A DNA stretch of 64,000 nucleotides, taken from the NCBI GenBank assembly GCA_951799425.1, contig OX637397.1:6687001-6751000 (forward strand), written 5' to 3'. The translations under genes were made by a program, and so were the position numbers. Origin of the DNA: Ilex aquifolium (lineage: Eukaryota > Streptophyta > Magnoliopsida > Aquifoliales > Aquifoliaceae). This document shows positions 37,922 to 50,758 of the stretch, one piece after another. Each line of letters begins with the position of its first letter. Positions within the stretch are counted from its first letter, which is position 1. The notes under the pieces were generated by a model, which was not told where the DNA came from, searched no databases, and was given only the letters and a program-made list of their open reading frames with translations.

Positions 37922-40180
37922 TGAATACACAACTAGAATCCAAATATTTGCATTTTTTTCCTATTATCTGACAACTTTACTACTATAAATTTTCATAATT
38001 TTTTTTATAACACCATAAAAAATAAGCAATTTTCACTTTTACACACTCATTTTAGATATATGCATGTTTATGTCCGATACAAATATCCAAAAACATTCAT
38101 TTTAGATATATGCATGCATCTACATTTTATCTGCCCGTTTTATTTTTTATTAGATGCATGTGTTGCGTATCTAATACGTATTCTTGAACATCTAACAATT
38201 ATCATATCCGATACAAATATGTCAATCTTAATGAAATACCCATTCTTCACAACTGCAGTTTTAAACTATAAAAGGAAATGGGCGTAGTTTGAAGGCAAAA
38301 CACAACAAAATCTTCTTACTTCAACTCCTACGACTAGTTTCTTAACCCACCAAAAAAAAAAAACATGGGTCTAGCGGGACTTACCCTCCTTTCCGTGTTC
38401 CTCCTCCCAACACTATTTGAACCAATTGGAGGAAAGAAGAGGAGGGGGAGAGAGAGAGCAATGCTTATAGCTCAATCACTGCCTTTGAGCACCATAAGGT
38501 CACTCTTGAAAAACAAATGACCTTTTGTTGCCAATACATTCTCAGAACTCTAAAGAAAGCTACTTAATCATTCTACACAAAAATCTTTGAGCAATAGTAA
38601 GATTTAAGGATCATCCAAAATCCAAACACCAAATGTAGCAGATTCACCCCTAATCTTGGAGAATCGAATGACATTGTAGTTGAGAGCAATGAAGTCAAGC
38701 AGCATGCAACTAGGGAGAAGACAACATATAAAATTATCCCGTTGCAGCACACAACTGAGCCTGTCAATAAAAATCGTATGCCCCAACCAGTTGCTGAAGA
38801 GATCAAGTGAGATTATGAACTAAAAACAATCGAAGGAAAGCGAAAAATGGAAAGGAATCCTCCCCCTGCACGTGTGCAAGTTCGAGTCTCACCATGAACA
38901 TGCCAGGGAGAAGGAAAATATAAATATATATTTTCGTGAAACACAGACAAAGTTCTAATGATGTTTGATGAGTAAACATGGCAAAAATGATATCCTATTA
39001 TCGTCATTATCACCAGACAACGGACAATTAAATGGGACTGAAGACAATGCAGAATTTGCCCTATTCATGACAAGCTTCATATACTGTGTAAACAGGAGGA
39101 CATCTCCCCTAACATGCTCAAATCCACTGAAAACATTTTAAAGGTGAAAACGGGAATTCTTCAAGTACTTTGAGCAGTGTTCTTGTACCATTCAGAACTT
39201 TCCACCGTTTAACTCTACCAAAAAAATTAATAAGCAGCCTGAATAGCTAGGTCATAGTGAAATTATGAAGTGAAATCTAACTGCTCTACTCGACGTACCA
39301 CATGCTGTTTGGCTTGGAAACTCCATCCCACCATAACTTGTGAAGATAACAAAATTTCAGTTTGACAGCATCAGCATGGTCTGTCTGCAGCATGACCAGT
39401 CCCAGGCTAATGCATTATGGAAATTCAGCCCACTCGCACTTTAAGTTCCATTCCACACAAACCCTCAGCACGAAGCTTGTATTTAGCCGTGTGTGGACAC
39501 TTCACCTTAGAACTCGAGCATCTCTCCTGTACAACACAAGGCCAAATACAGGAGGAAATGATTATGCCATTGCAGAGTTCAGCTACCACTACGATTACCG
39601 CTATGTATTACGAACTGATCAACCCAAGTGGTCAACACCTCTACCCCTATTAAGAAAAAGGCTCACTAGGTCTCTTATTCCTACTTAATGTCTAATAAAG
39701 AAAAAAGGGAGAGTAACAAGCAACTATTTATCATCAAATATAGATAATAACAGGAAGCTCACTAACAAAGCAGCCAGACATTGATGCTAATTCCCAAATC
39801 ATTACCAAAACACTCAAACATTAATTAACCCACATAACTAAGTACGATTAGCTATTATATCTAAAACATTACGACAAGAAAACGCCCTAGACCAACTTGT
39901 AGACACCACCATAAGAAAGCCGAATATAGAACTACACTCATAGCAAACAGTAAAGGAGAGGCAAATCTACTCCCAAAATGCGACTTATTATGGACTACCA
40001 AAATAGATACGACAAACTATTGGATTCAAGCAATAGATACTTCAAACTACTTGGATTCAAGCAACTCAACCAGGCCCATTAGTATGGATGAATTCCTGCA
40101 AGAGGCCTATTCCGCCGAGGAAGCATCAACTGCATGTTCTCAGAACAAAGCTGAAATCCCAGATGCACACGTCATCCAAG
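37920..40180. other. Intergenic and probable 3' flank of the hnRNP gene
   Basis: No confident coding region. TTTTAGATATATGCATG occurs twice at about 38050 and 38100. The less AT-rich stretch 39100-40180 lies just past the minus-strand hnRNP stop codon and may be its 3' UTR. A 108-codon plus-strand frame at 39362-39688 has no recognisable domain and is not called. Confidence 0.45.
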
Positions 40181-43100
40181 TCACTGCTGTTGAGCCTGTC
40201 GAATTGGAGCACCACCATAGCCACCCCCATATCCGACTTGTCCACCATGAGGTCCATTTGCCTGAGCTCCATAATTCCCAGAAGCTTGTGAGGGGTCAGA
40301 TCTCCATCCTGCATTTCCATACCCTGAATTTCCAGAGGCATCACCATAGCTACCTCCCATGTATCCCCCAGCACTAGCTTGTAGCTCTACCCCCGCGCCA
40401 CCTCCAGCAGAAGCACCATTGTTCGGGCCACTCCCTGCTCGCCCTCCAACAGCACCATAAGAAGCTGGATTTCCATAAGATGCATCATTTCCTCCATACC
40501 CACCATAACCGTACCCTTGATTTCCATACCCAGCAGCTCCACTTGGGGACCGACCTGTGGGTGCTGACACAGGAGCACCACTACCAGGGCCACCACCACT
40601 GGCATTAGGAGCACCCCAAGGAGCATTCCCATAGCCCGCACTCCCATATCCAGAGGGAGCCTGATTGCTCCAAGAATTTCGTGCACCTGGTGGACCACTT
40701 CCATAAGCAGCATTAGGGACATTGGGGTTTCCATAGGCTGCCCCAGCAGGGCCACCATACCCAGGATTGGCACCAGCATAATTGCCATAGCCACCATAAC
40801 CAATCCCGTTGCTGGCAGGACCATACCCATAACCAGAAGTGCTGTATCCAGAAGAACCATAAGGCGGAAACCCGCCTGCAGTACTCTGAGACTGCATGTA
40901 CTTATTGGAATCCACTCGACCATCATAAGAACTAGAATTGCCACCAGAAGCACCATAACCTTGATAACTTCCACCGCCAGAACCACCACCACCACCACCC
41001 CCCATCGAACGGCCACCCCCACCAGTGTGGGCATCTTTAGGAAGAGCCCGCTTCACTTCCACTTGCTTACCATTTAAATCATGAAATGTTTTGTGCAAAA
41101 CCCTATCAACAGCATCTTCAGCATCAAAGGAAATAAATCCAAAACCACGAGGCCGGTTGGTCTGCTGGTCATACATGACTACTACATCAACTACATTACC
41201 GTAAGCTTCAAAATACTGACGAAATCCATCCTCAGACAAAGTGGCAGGCAATCCCCCAACAAATATTTTCTTGGTTCTCAAATTTCCACCGCCTCCATAG
41301 TTTCTACCAGTACTAAAGTTGGTAGATTTGGAGGTCTGCTGTTCCTCCCTTGATAAGGCCCTCTTAGCCTCAACCTGGAAAACAAAAGTTGGCGGTTATA
41401 CCACAAAAACAACCACCCAGGAGCAAGCAGCAAAAGTCTACTCAAGCACATCTGCCACTTCGAAAAAAATAAATGAATGAAGAACTTGAGATCTAGCAGA
41501 TCAATTCTGAAATTTTCTGAGATCAATTCTTCTACATTAAGTTAAAACTTCCCACCAATACAAATATCATGATGCATAAACACCACTTCCCGCCCCCCCC
41601 CCAAAAAAAAAAAAAACAAAAAAAAAAGTTAAGTCAAAATCTCCTGTGACAGAGCCCCGGAACTATAACACAAATACTCATCAACTATATCCAAAAGAAA
41701 GGTGAAGACAGAACCCCAGAAAACCTACATATTACAGAAACAGAGAGATTCCAAATATGAAGAAACATTACAAACGAACAATTTTATGGAACAACTAATG
41801 CTAAACAAAAGCAGAATCAGAACAGCAAACAAAAATCCAGAGACCCAACCACATATTCATAGTGAATTAGAACCGAATATGGTCAACAATTTTTAGTCAA
41901 TAATCCAGAATTACAGATCTACTCAAATAGAAGGAATGAGCATCACTGCCAAAAATCAAGAAACAAAATACAAAAGAAAGAGGCAGTATTCTTACAGATA
42001 AAATATAACCAGACAAAAATTAGATAAAAACATATAAAGAAAATAACCTAAAAAAAAAACCCAAAAAATTCAGAAAACATAATTAATGAATATCTTTATG
42101 ACCCATCCATAAGGACCGAACAACATAGAGCAACAATAGAAATGGAAGGACCACAAACCTAAAAACACAAGAAAACATTATTACTATTAGAAGTATAAAC
42201 TCAAACATCGATACCGGGCAGAGTACTTCCCAATCACCACAAACTCAGAAAATTATGGTATTGCTATCAAATACCACTATTTTTGGTTTTGAATCTTCCA
42301 AAATCCAAATCATTCCCTTCCATAATCTTAAAAATAAAAAGACACAATTATCATAGGAACAAGCTAATTGAACTCCATCCAAACGGCAAACACTTTGAAA
42401 CTAAAAACCTTCAATAAGGAAACGTGATGATGTGAACTAAATAAACCATTAAAGAAACAAATATGCAGCAAACAAGGAAATGCCTGTGTGAACATAACCA
42501 AAATGCATTTAGACGTCCAGTAAAATATTAAAGCATTTTCTGAACACAAGATCAAACCATTCAATATCCCCCATTAATGATGCCAAAGACGCAAAATTTC
42601 ATACCTCCTGAGGCCTGAAAAATGAGAAAATGTGACCCCGGATGATCATATCATTTGAAAATTGAAACACTAGAACGAATGTATAATTTGAACTCTGAGA
42701 ACCATAATTAAAGATGGACCAGTTGAGTCACTCGTAAATAGCCACAAGCTTAAAACAGCTGTAACCCACAAGCAGAAAACACGTCAATGCCTCCATAATA
42801 GTTATGTGCATGTGAGTACACCATTTATAGTGAACACAAGCAACAAAGCAACTAAAACCCAAAAACAAACAACTTAAATAAATGAATCCATTCATTTTTT
42901 AACTACTTATTATAATGTGTATTAACGTTATCAGGTTCTAGTTGTTCAGTTCTATTTAACGGAAATGCATCAATCTGAATACTTTTATGCAGTCTCAAGA
43001 CAAGCACGTTGAAGATGAAAAAATGGTGCGAGTGTCAGACCTCAATTGTAGAAACAAACTTTTTCCCCTGCATTTTTATTTGTGGGCTTCTGCTGTATTG

Positions 43101-45739
43101 CTGGGATTTTTGTTGGTTGTTAATGGGTTGTGTGTCATATAGGATGAGGTCTTCTTATGTTGTGCTTATGGAGTTTAGCCGTGGTGATATCTATTTTGGT
43201 AGGCACGAAACAAAAGAGTATCCAAACCACAAAAACCATTAGCAAAACGTTAGGCCATAAGCCCTAAACAAAAATATGCTCACCCATATAGCCGTAAAGA
43301 CAAAATATATAATGTTAAGACAGTCACTAATTACATATTCATGGCCACAACAGGGCGCAAGGAAAGAAAATGGAGATGACTGAAAGTAGAAGTATGAATG
43401 AAGCATGGGCTGAAATTAGCACCATTGATGGAGTCATCTACAGTGATGGAGGGGGAAGGCAGACCAAGGATTTGGTGAACTGTATGTGGGCATTGTACCC
43501 AGCAGTTCTACCAACTTTTGTTGATTAATGTCCAAATCTTCAACCTTCTCTCACCATAGGGTTGTGGAAGATGATACTGAACTTTCAGACCCCCATCAAA
43601 AGATCCAAAATTTTAGGGAAAGAAATGTAATATATTATTTCTAGTTTTTGTACAGGGATGTGCTTGTGGTGTTGGCTCGTGGCCGAGAAGCACAAGCACT
43701 CTTATGTACATGAAGTATCCATATCAGACAGCGATATTTCTCAAACAATCTAGGACACATGTCTAATACTCTTTTAGCCATGTTCAAAATAAAATGATAA
43801 AACCTTAAAAGTGCATATGTGTTCTACACTTCTTTAAGCCATTCTATAACCTAAAAACAAACATGTTTCAAAATTTAATTAACAAAGCTTAAAAATTTTC
43901 ACAAATAACTATCTTATAGACTTATACAATGAATGAATAAATATGTTTAGAATACTCATGCTCAAACTTTACATAAAATTTACAGACAAGAACTAAAGAT
44001 GCATAAACATTTTACTAAAGAAAATGTCTTCAGAAGACAAAAGCAATAATAATCATTATGTAGGTTTGCTACCCTTTGACTGTAAACAAATCAATGATTA
44101 TTGACTACTACGATTCATTAGACTAAAAATATAGATGACTAGACATAAAATTCACTTATCATAAATTACTAATTTTTTAAGTCGCATAATACAATAATAA
44201 CATTTAAATGTACTGAATATGATATAATTTGACATATAATATGCAATTATTGGGAGCGTGACCCTGACCTGTCTGTGTCCTATTTATTCAAAAATACTGA
44301 GTCCATGTGTCCGAGTTGTGCCGTATTCATCTCTCATGTCTTTATCCATGCCGCTCAAGTTGGTAGTCAAACTTGATGATGATCATTCATAATATGTAGG
44401 GATATTTGAAGAAGGCATACAAAACTCGGATGTTTGGGGAGGATATTTTAGTCATTAAATAAAAATTGTTAGCATGGAGTGGCGACGGGGATTATATCAG
44501 ATGCTTCCCAAGAACATTTCCAAATGGAAAACAGAAGAGACCCATTAGCACCCCCACAAAATTAAATGGGAGCAGCATAAACCCACAAGCAACCATCACA
44601 AGTCACATCAATTGAACCAATGCCCAAGAATTACAATCAGTAAAAAAATATAAGGCCACAATAGAGGTCTTACTCCGAGATATATGTAAACAAATATGAA
44701 TCAACCCATTACAAACACCAAAAATTAAATGAATAAATCAATCACCCAATAGCCAAAATGAAGAATAAAGATATCCACAGCAACAACGAAGGTTTAAGTC
44801 CTACCTATGTGTACATATGTATGAACTGAACATTAACAACCACAAAAATCATAGCAATTTAACCAGAATCCAGAACAAGAATCCATAAACACCAAATCTA
44901 GTGCTAATCCCCAACAAAATCTGATATCGGAAAAACAAAAATCATTAAGTACAACTACCAAAATCTAGCCAGTATGTTCACATAATATGAATTGACCCAT
45001 TGACAACCACCAAAAATCACAACAATATAACACAAACAAGAAATCACAATGAACGTGTTAAATATATGTGTATCTGTATGACCTAACCCATAAACAACCA
45101 TCGATACAACTAAAACCCATTAGCACAACATAACACATGATACCAATATGTGCACCTATGGAGCAAACTCCTAGATAACCAACATAAGTCACATGAAAAT
45201 AATAAAAACCCAGAGACTATAATCAAGAAAAGATAACTCTACTGCTACAATTGAGGTCTAAATCACATCTACATGTGTATAAACTAAACCATCAACAACC
45301 ACCAAAAATCACATCAACGCGATAAGAATCCAGAATCAATCATTTACCAAAACGACATATTGGTTCTACAGATAAAGTTCAAATCCTAGCTATATAGAAA
45401 AAAAAAAATATTAACAGAAACATTAATACCCCCCATGAACCAAAACAACAGAACAACAAAACACAACTAAAATGCGCAAAACCCACATCTAGAGCTAGAA
45501 GTGAGTCTAAATCTCACCGTCCGACCATCTATGTTGTGCTTGTCCTGAAGAACCCGATCAAGTACTGAAGGATCTGCAAAGACGACAAACCCAAAACCTC
45601 TGGGTCTACCAGAAAGCTTGTCTTTCATCACAACTACCTGCAAGACCTCACCATAATTCCCAAAATAGTCCTTCAGCTTATCCTCTGAGGTTTCCCAAGA
45701 AATCCCCCCAATGAATAGCTTTCCCTGATCTGAATCCAT
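40181..45739 (-). CDS. hnRNP A/B-type RNA-binding protein with two RRMs, two exons
   Basis: Exon 1 is 45739-45518 and exon 2 is 41374-40181 on the minus strand. The donor ACG|GTGAGA and acceptor TTTTCCAG|GTTGAG join in phase 0 to give 471 residues. RRM1 has RNP2 LFIGGI (8-13) and RNP1 RGFGFVVF (47-54). RRM2 has RNP2 IFVGGL (111-116) and RNP1 RGFGFISF (150-157). From about 195 to the end is a Gly/Tyr/Ser/Ala/Asn-rich, prion-like tail with many GYG repeats. The protein should bind RNA in the nucleus in splicing, export or stability. Arabidopsis relatives are the RBGD/RNP1-type proteins such as those at At2g33410 and At4g14300 (recalled, not searched). The 4.1-kb intron is long for this family. 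Read-through of the donor would give a 90-residue RRM1-only product. Confidence 0.94.
41375..45517 (-). other. 4.1-kb intron of the hnRNP gene
   Basis: The intron is AT-rich with a C-run followed by an A-run near 41591-41615. I found no coding region or complete transposon in it, although several stretches (42000-42900, 44600-45400) have the A-rich look of old insertion debris. Confidence 0.6.
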
Positions 45740-47205
45740 AGTTTCTCTCTCTGTGAAGTGAGAATGTATCGATTTTGACAGAGATGAGGGTTTGTGGGGA
45801 AGACGCCGACTGGTTCTCTAATTAGAGAGGGGCGTCAACTTAACAAGAATAAGAATGAGTGGAGTGGGTAAAGTGGAAGGTATTTTGAATGGACGGTTGA
45901 GATTTGTTGGTTTAGTGGGTTAGATCATTTTGGGTTTGTGATGGGGATTTAAGGGTGGTGATTCGAAGGTTGATATTTTTGGAAGGAATGATAATACTTC
46001 ATCTTTTTTCTTCTGTTTTTTTCATTTTATTTTAAATTTTCCAGATTTAATATTTATTGACGACACGAACACGACACCCTTTAAGTAATGGTCTACTCGA
46101 CAAAACACAACACAATACGAAATTCATTGTTTTTTTTTTCCGATAAATATCATAAAACTAGAGATAATTTTAGAGAATATAAACACAAAACCAAGTCTAA
46201 AAAATGGAAGGTTGAGATCTGTTGGCTTAGATTGGTTAGTGTTACGATCCCATGTGAGTGCATATGAACTTTCAGATACCCTTCCTCTTATAAACCGATT
46301 TTTAGAGGTAAGTTTTAGTTATAGTTGACAGCAATTGATATCAAAGCTAGTCACCATGTCGAGCATGGAGTAGAACGCGGTATGAACTATGACTTTTTGT
46401 GGTCGAAACACGAAAGAGATAACTTATAAGTTGGATTAAAATGACTTGATATTATATATGGGCATAGTTTCATTTCATTGAATACTGATAGGTGAGTAGA
46501 ATTCTCAAAGGGAAAGGACTACTACCATTAAGTCAGTGTCGATAGAGTGAGTGTATATAAACTCTTGACCACCCTACCCTTATAAACCGATTTTCAACAG
46601 AAAATTATACCTACGGGTTGATAACAATCAAATTTTTTTGTTTGTGCTTGTGATTTATGGGTTGTGATTCAATGGTTGATATTTTGGGAAGCTAGGATAT
46701 TACTTCGGCTTTTTTCTTCTGTTTTTTTATTTTCATTTTTCAATCTTGCATACTTTAGCATTTGTTTGGCCGGGTTGGACGCAGACACAAAACATTAAGT
46801 AGTGCTCTAACACGACACGACACAACACATTTTTTTTTATCAAGCACAACACAAAATTAAATGGGTCGAATAAGATACTTCTATCATGTTGGGTCCTCTC
46901 TATTATTAGCAATGGCAGGGTCCGAGCATAATTCAAACCCAAGGACAGGCACGGCCCAAGGAAGGCTTGACATGATCTAACAGATATGAGTTTTGAGAAT
47001 TTGACCTAAATTGGAATAATTTTCTCTCTAAATAGCTATATAATGGCTAGCTTGAGAAGAAATTGCATAATTTAATTGATTCAATTTCTTTATAAATACT
47101 TTAAGCACGGTCATTTACACGATCCAAGCACAAGCACGAATGAGTTACAATCCAAATTTATTCCCAATATTCAACGAATTTCTTTTTTTTTTTTTAGCTT
47201 AACTA
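45740..47205. other. hnRNP promoter side and transposon debris
   Basis: The first 100 bp hold the hnRNP leader, with a CT-rich stretch just before the ATG on the minus strand. Further out, 46060-46260 and 46760-47160 contain ACACGACACGACACAAC-like and GGGTCG motifs that resemble the hAT-type MITE interiors elsewhere in the window, but no ends can be set. Confidence 0.45.
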
Positions 47206-47210
47206 GTAAC

Positions 47211-48799
47211 TGTTAGTAGTATACTTTAAAACCAATCATATAGATGCTATTTTAGAGTTGTGTTAGCAACATTCATTACTTAATTAAATAAAAGAGTAAG
47301 TTTATTTATCATGTGCCTATTTTATTTCATTTTAATATACATGATATAGTTCATAGAGTATAAGTTAAGAAGATAATTCCTTAAGGTGTTGAGAAGAAGA
47401 GACATATACTTCTTAATACTTAACTCTTAAATGGTCAAAGTCATAGGATTACTATTTGGACACTATGTAATCCAGATAGACTAGGATACATTATGTTTAC
47501 TCATATTTAATATGAGGTGACTCGTCCAAATCACTAGTATAGGTTAGAATTTTTCATATGGAGTTTTACATACCTGTCAATGTTAAATTCTGAAGTTATA
47601 GTTATGCAACTGATCCTTAGACTTGAGACATCATGATTGTCATGTGCATGGACTTCTATACTTTAACTATACAATATATTCATATACTAACCATGTAACT
47701 TGAATATGTATTGTTAGATATAGTTAGACATAGATGGAGACTTATGAGTGTACAACATAGAATCTATCACTCGTGGTAAATGAAGGGAGAATGTCCTATG
47801 TGATCTTCTAGGATATAACTCAAGGAGTCATTGACCAAGACAGAACGACAATTAGAAAAAATGGTTTATAATTGATCATTAAGAGTCATAGTCCTAAGAT
47901 CGAACACATAAAATTGAGTTAGGGGTTTGACAGTAATTTCATACTCTAATAATTCAATTGAAGCATTGTGTGATAGAATGATTGAATTACATGGTAACTG
48001 TAGACTTAATGAGTTCTTTACCTACTTTATGCTATCCGGAGGTTGATCATGATATACTGCTAGGTGTCACTCATGATTAGTAGAAGCCCAAAAAATGAAA
48101 TTAATATAAATATATTAATTGTTCTTCATAAAGAGAGAATTAGAAGAGTTCTAATTCAAACTAAATTAGAAAGAGTTCTAATTTGATATGCTACTTATAG
48201 TTAGTATCGAATACCTACAACCAGGTATACTTGAACCTATAGGGTCACACACAATAGAATTAATTGGAAACTAAAAGATAAAAGAGAGACAACCAATTAA
48301 GAGTTAATTGGGGTGAAAATCTAATTAAGAGTTAATTAGGGATTTTATTACAATTAATAGTTAATAAATGGGTTATATGTAATTATGAGATAATTGCAAC
48401 TTGACCCAAATTAGGATTAGAGCCTTTAAAGTTCTATAAATACCTTTATATAGGAGGTGAATATAAAAATATAACAACTCTCTTGATAGCACAAGAACAA
48501 TTACCCCTCATTCTCTCTCTCTACTAGCTTAAGTAGATCCTTCAAGTTTGTCAATTCGTGTGGATACCGATAGAGGCCAAACATTTGCTAGGCTTGGGGT
48601 AAAGATCAAATTCAGATTTAAAGATTTAAAATTTTTGAGAATACTTGAAGATTGTTAAAGGCACGCTTCAAGAGGTAACTTTTAATCTTCTCTATAGATT
48701 TAAGGATTCTCGATTTGTATTAAACATGAATAGATCTTAGTATGAGGAATCAAATTATTTTTTTAAAATTCCACTGCATTTATTATATGATTCCTTTCA
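47211..48799 (+). mobile_element. Solo LTR, 1589 bp
   Basis: The unit starts TGTTAGTAGT and ends GATTCCTTTCA, so it has TG..CA ends, and it is flanked on both sides by GTAAC (47206-47210 and 48800-48804), a perfect 5-bp target duplication. TATAAATA at 48435-48442, followed by a CT-rich stretch and GTGTGGATACCGATAGAGGC, is the usual promoter and R-region arrangement of plant Copia-type LTRs. No internal domain or second LTR is present, so it arose by unequal recombination between the LTRs of a full element. The superfamily is a guess from style. Confidence 0.85.
48435..48442 (+). promoter_or_regulatory. TATA box of the solo LTR
   Basis: TATAAATA stands within the LTR about 360 bp before its end and could still drive transcription toward the MULE to the right. 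Confidence 0.5.
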
Positions 48800-49169
48800 G
48801 TAACACCATTAAAATAATGTTTTAACAAATTACATCCAAATTTCAACTCATTTTTACCAAAGGATCACTTTCTTTTCTCATATAAATCTTTTATTATTAT
48901 TTTTTTGATGAAAGTAATTAAATTTTTTTCTTATAAGAAACGATGGATACCTGTATTAACTCGGTAAAAGAAATATCGTTCAGGGAGGAAATGAAACAAA
49001 AATTTCGGAACTTTTGAGATAGTTAAAACCCTAACAGAAGTTGGTAAAAAAAAAAATCCACAAATGATAAAAGTTTGTACAATTAGAGCAAATACAAAAA
49101 CACAAATAAATGGAAGAGCTTACAAAGTAAAAGAAAATTCATATCCACAACCCTTGGGATTTTTGAAAT

Positions 49170-49520
49170 TTATAAGGACATCCCTTCTTATTTCTGGATC
49201 TTTTCCCCAAACACAGCCTCCCCACAAACTTTATTTCCAAACCCAGTCGGTTTTAAACTTATTTCTCAAACCCAGTCTCTTTTTAAAAACGTCATTTTAA
49301 ATAACGCCTTCATGAGTTAAAACGTCATTTGAAATGACGATTTAAAATTGAAATTTTTTTATTTAAATTGTCATTTAAAATGGCGTCTTTAAAGGCGTCA
49401 GTGAGAATGACGTTAAAAAAAGTGAATTGAAAATGACAACACGTTAAAAAAAATTGGTGGGTAAAAAACGTCATTTGCAATGACATTTTTAAAAACATCA
49501 TTCCAAGTGATGTTTTTAAA
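49170..49520 (+). repeat. Block of palindromic CGTCATT/AATGACG repeats, copy 1
   Basis: After a stretch containing CCCCAAACACAGCCTCCCC and CTTATTTCTCAAACCCAGTC, the motif AACGTCATTT..AATGACGTT recurs at least six times in whole or half form. The same stretch and motif cluster occur in reverse orientation at 63290-63715, so both belong to one repeat family. Class unknown. CGTCA/TGACG is also the core bound by plant TGA-type bZIP factors. Confidence 0.75.
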
Positions 49521-49610
49521 AATGGCTAAAAAAACTAAAAACCCTAAGAGCCCTAAAAAACCCTAAAACTAAAAACTAAAAACCCTAAAAAAACCCACTA
49601 TTTTTTTTAA

Positions 49611-49706
49611 GGGCAAAATCCAGTTTACCCCCTCGTGGTTTGTGCCTAGAGCAGATGACCCCCTCTATCATTTGGAAATATGCACATCACCCCCCTGTGG
49701 TTATGG
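49611..49706 (+). repeat. Left terminal inverted repeat of the MULE
   Basis: Ninety-six bases are almost identical to the inverted right end. By eye only two C-run lengths differ (near 49659 and 49690). Homology fades after TTATGGA. Confidence 0.93.
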
Positions 49707-50073
49707 ACTAAACTGCAACTCCCACGTTTTCCGTCAAAAACGACGGCAGTGGACTGGACGCGCTGATTTGGCGATTTATGAAAGAACAAATCAGCTTCCC
49801 TCCAAAATAAATATACACAAATGTCAAAAATGACCCTCTAATGCTATGATAAAAGCTTGGGCTTTTCTCATTTCCTTCGGTAGGCTGGAGTACTGCCTTT
49901 CTGCTAGAGCTGGAGGAAGGAAGCTACAAGAAAAAGGTAAATTATTTAAGCATATTTTTTGAGTAATATAATGGCTAATAAATTACTATGATAAAGATTA
50001 TGCTTTTCTTATTCTAATTATTTTCATTTAAAATATGTGTAACAACTTCATAATAATATTTTGTTATAATTAG

Positions 50074-50481
50074 ATGTCATACTCGAGCAACTCAAGGGGA
50101 GGGGAGCCTATGGATTTGAGGTTCAGTACCCAAATTTGTGGGTGTGGGCGTAAAGCGATAATCAAAGTGGTTGATTCCGAGAAACCGTCGAAGGGAAGAT
50201 TGTATTATGTTTGCGGGACTAAAAATTGTGAATTTTGGGCATGGTGTTATCCCATTTCAGTTTCGGGCATGTCGACTGGTATGCCTGCCACTCCAAATGA
50301 TGATGAAATTGCAAAAATAAGCAATAAGGTGATAATGATTGAAGCTAATCAAGAGGCCATGAAGTCTGATCAGGAGGCCATGAAGTCTGCTCAAGTGGCC
50401 ATGAAGTCTATGCTAAGGAGAATGTTTATTGTACCTGTAATTTGTTTGGTAGTGTTGGTTTTAGTCTTGAGCAAGAACTAA
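50074..50481 (+). CDS. GRF-type zinc finger, coiled-coil, membrane-anchored protein in the MULE
   Basis: An intact 135-residue protein. Residues 22-58 form a GRF zinc finger, with Cys22, Cys24, Cys47 and Cys52, the GR at 41-42 and the closing CEFWAW. Residues 91-111 contain three tandem heptads (QEAMKSD, QEAMKSA, QVAMKSM) that should make a short coiled coil, and the last 20 residues are a hydrophobic tail anchor (FIVPVICLVVLVLVL). The domain order resembles the plant proteins annotated as At4g04775-like. A likely 5'-UTR intron runs from GTAAATT at 49937 to TTAG at 50073, directly before the ATG. GRF domains bind single-stranded nucleic acid in some nucleases, so a helper role in transposition is inference. 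It converges on the transposase and lacks any stop or shift. Confidence 0.85.
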   Translation: MSYSSNSRGGEPMDLRFSTQICGCGRKAIIKVVDSEKPSKGRLYYVCGTKNCEFWAWCYPISVSGMSTGMPATPNDDEIAKISNKVIMIEANQEAMKSDQEAMKSAQVAMKSMLRRMFIVPVICLVVLVLVLSKN

Positions 50482-50758
50482 AAACATGTTCTCTATGTTT
50501 TGATGGACTACTTTGTATTTAATGTAATGTGAAGGTGTTTTATCCAATGGAATGTCTATTTGACACAATATCAGCTAGTTGTTCAAAAAATTTCCAAAAA
50601 AGTAAAATGCTCACAACTATATTCCCATATAACCAAAAGGAAATACATGTTCAATACAATCAAAAGAGCACATAGACTGTGCACAATCAAAAGAGCACAT
50701 AACATATATCCAAAAGGCTCTTTTGATATAACATAGACAAAAAAATATTCAAACTTAA

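Noticed and set aside
39362-39688. 108-codon plus-strand frame downstream of the hnRNP gene
   Set aside because: No domain, no splice partner, and it lies in the likely 3' flank of a gene on the other strand.
40387-41034. 215-codon Met/Val/Leu-rich frame
   Set aside because: It is a frame shadow of the Gly/Tyr-rich tail of the hnRNP gene on the same strand.
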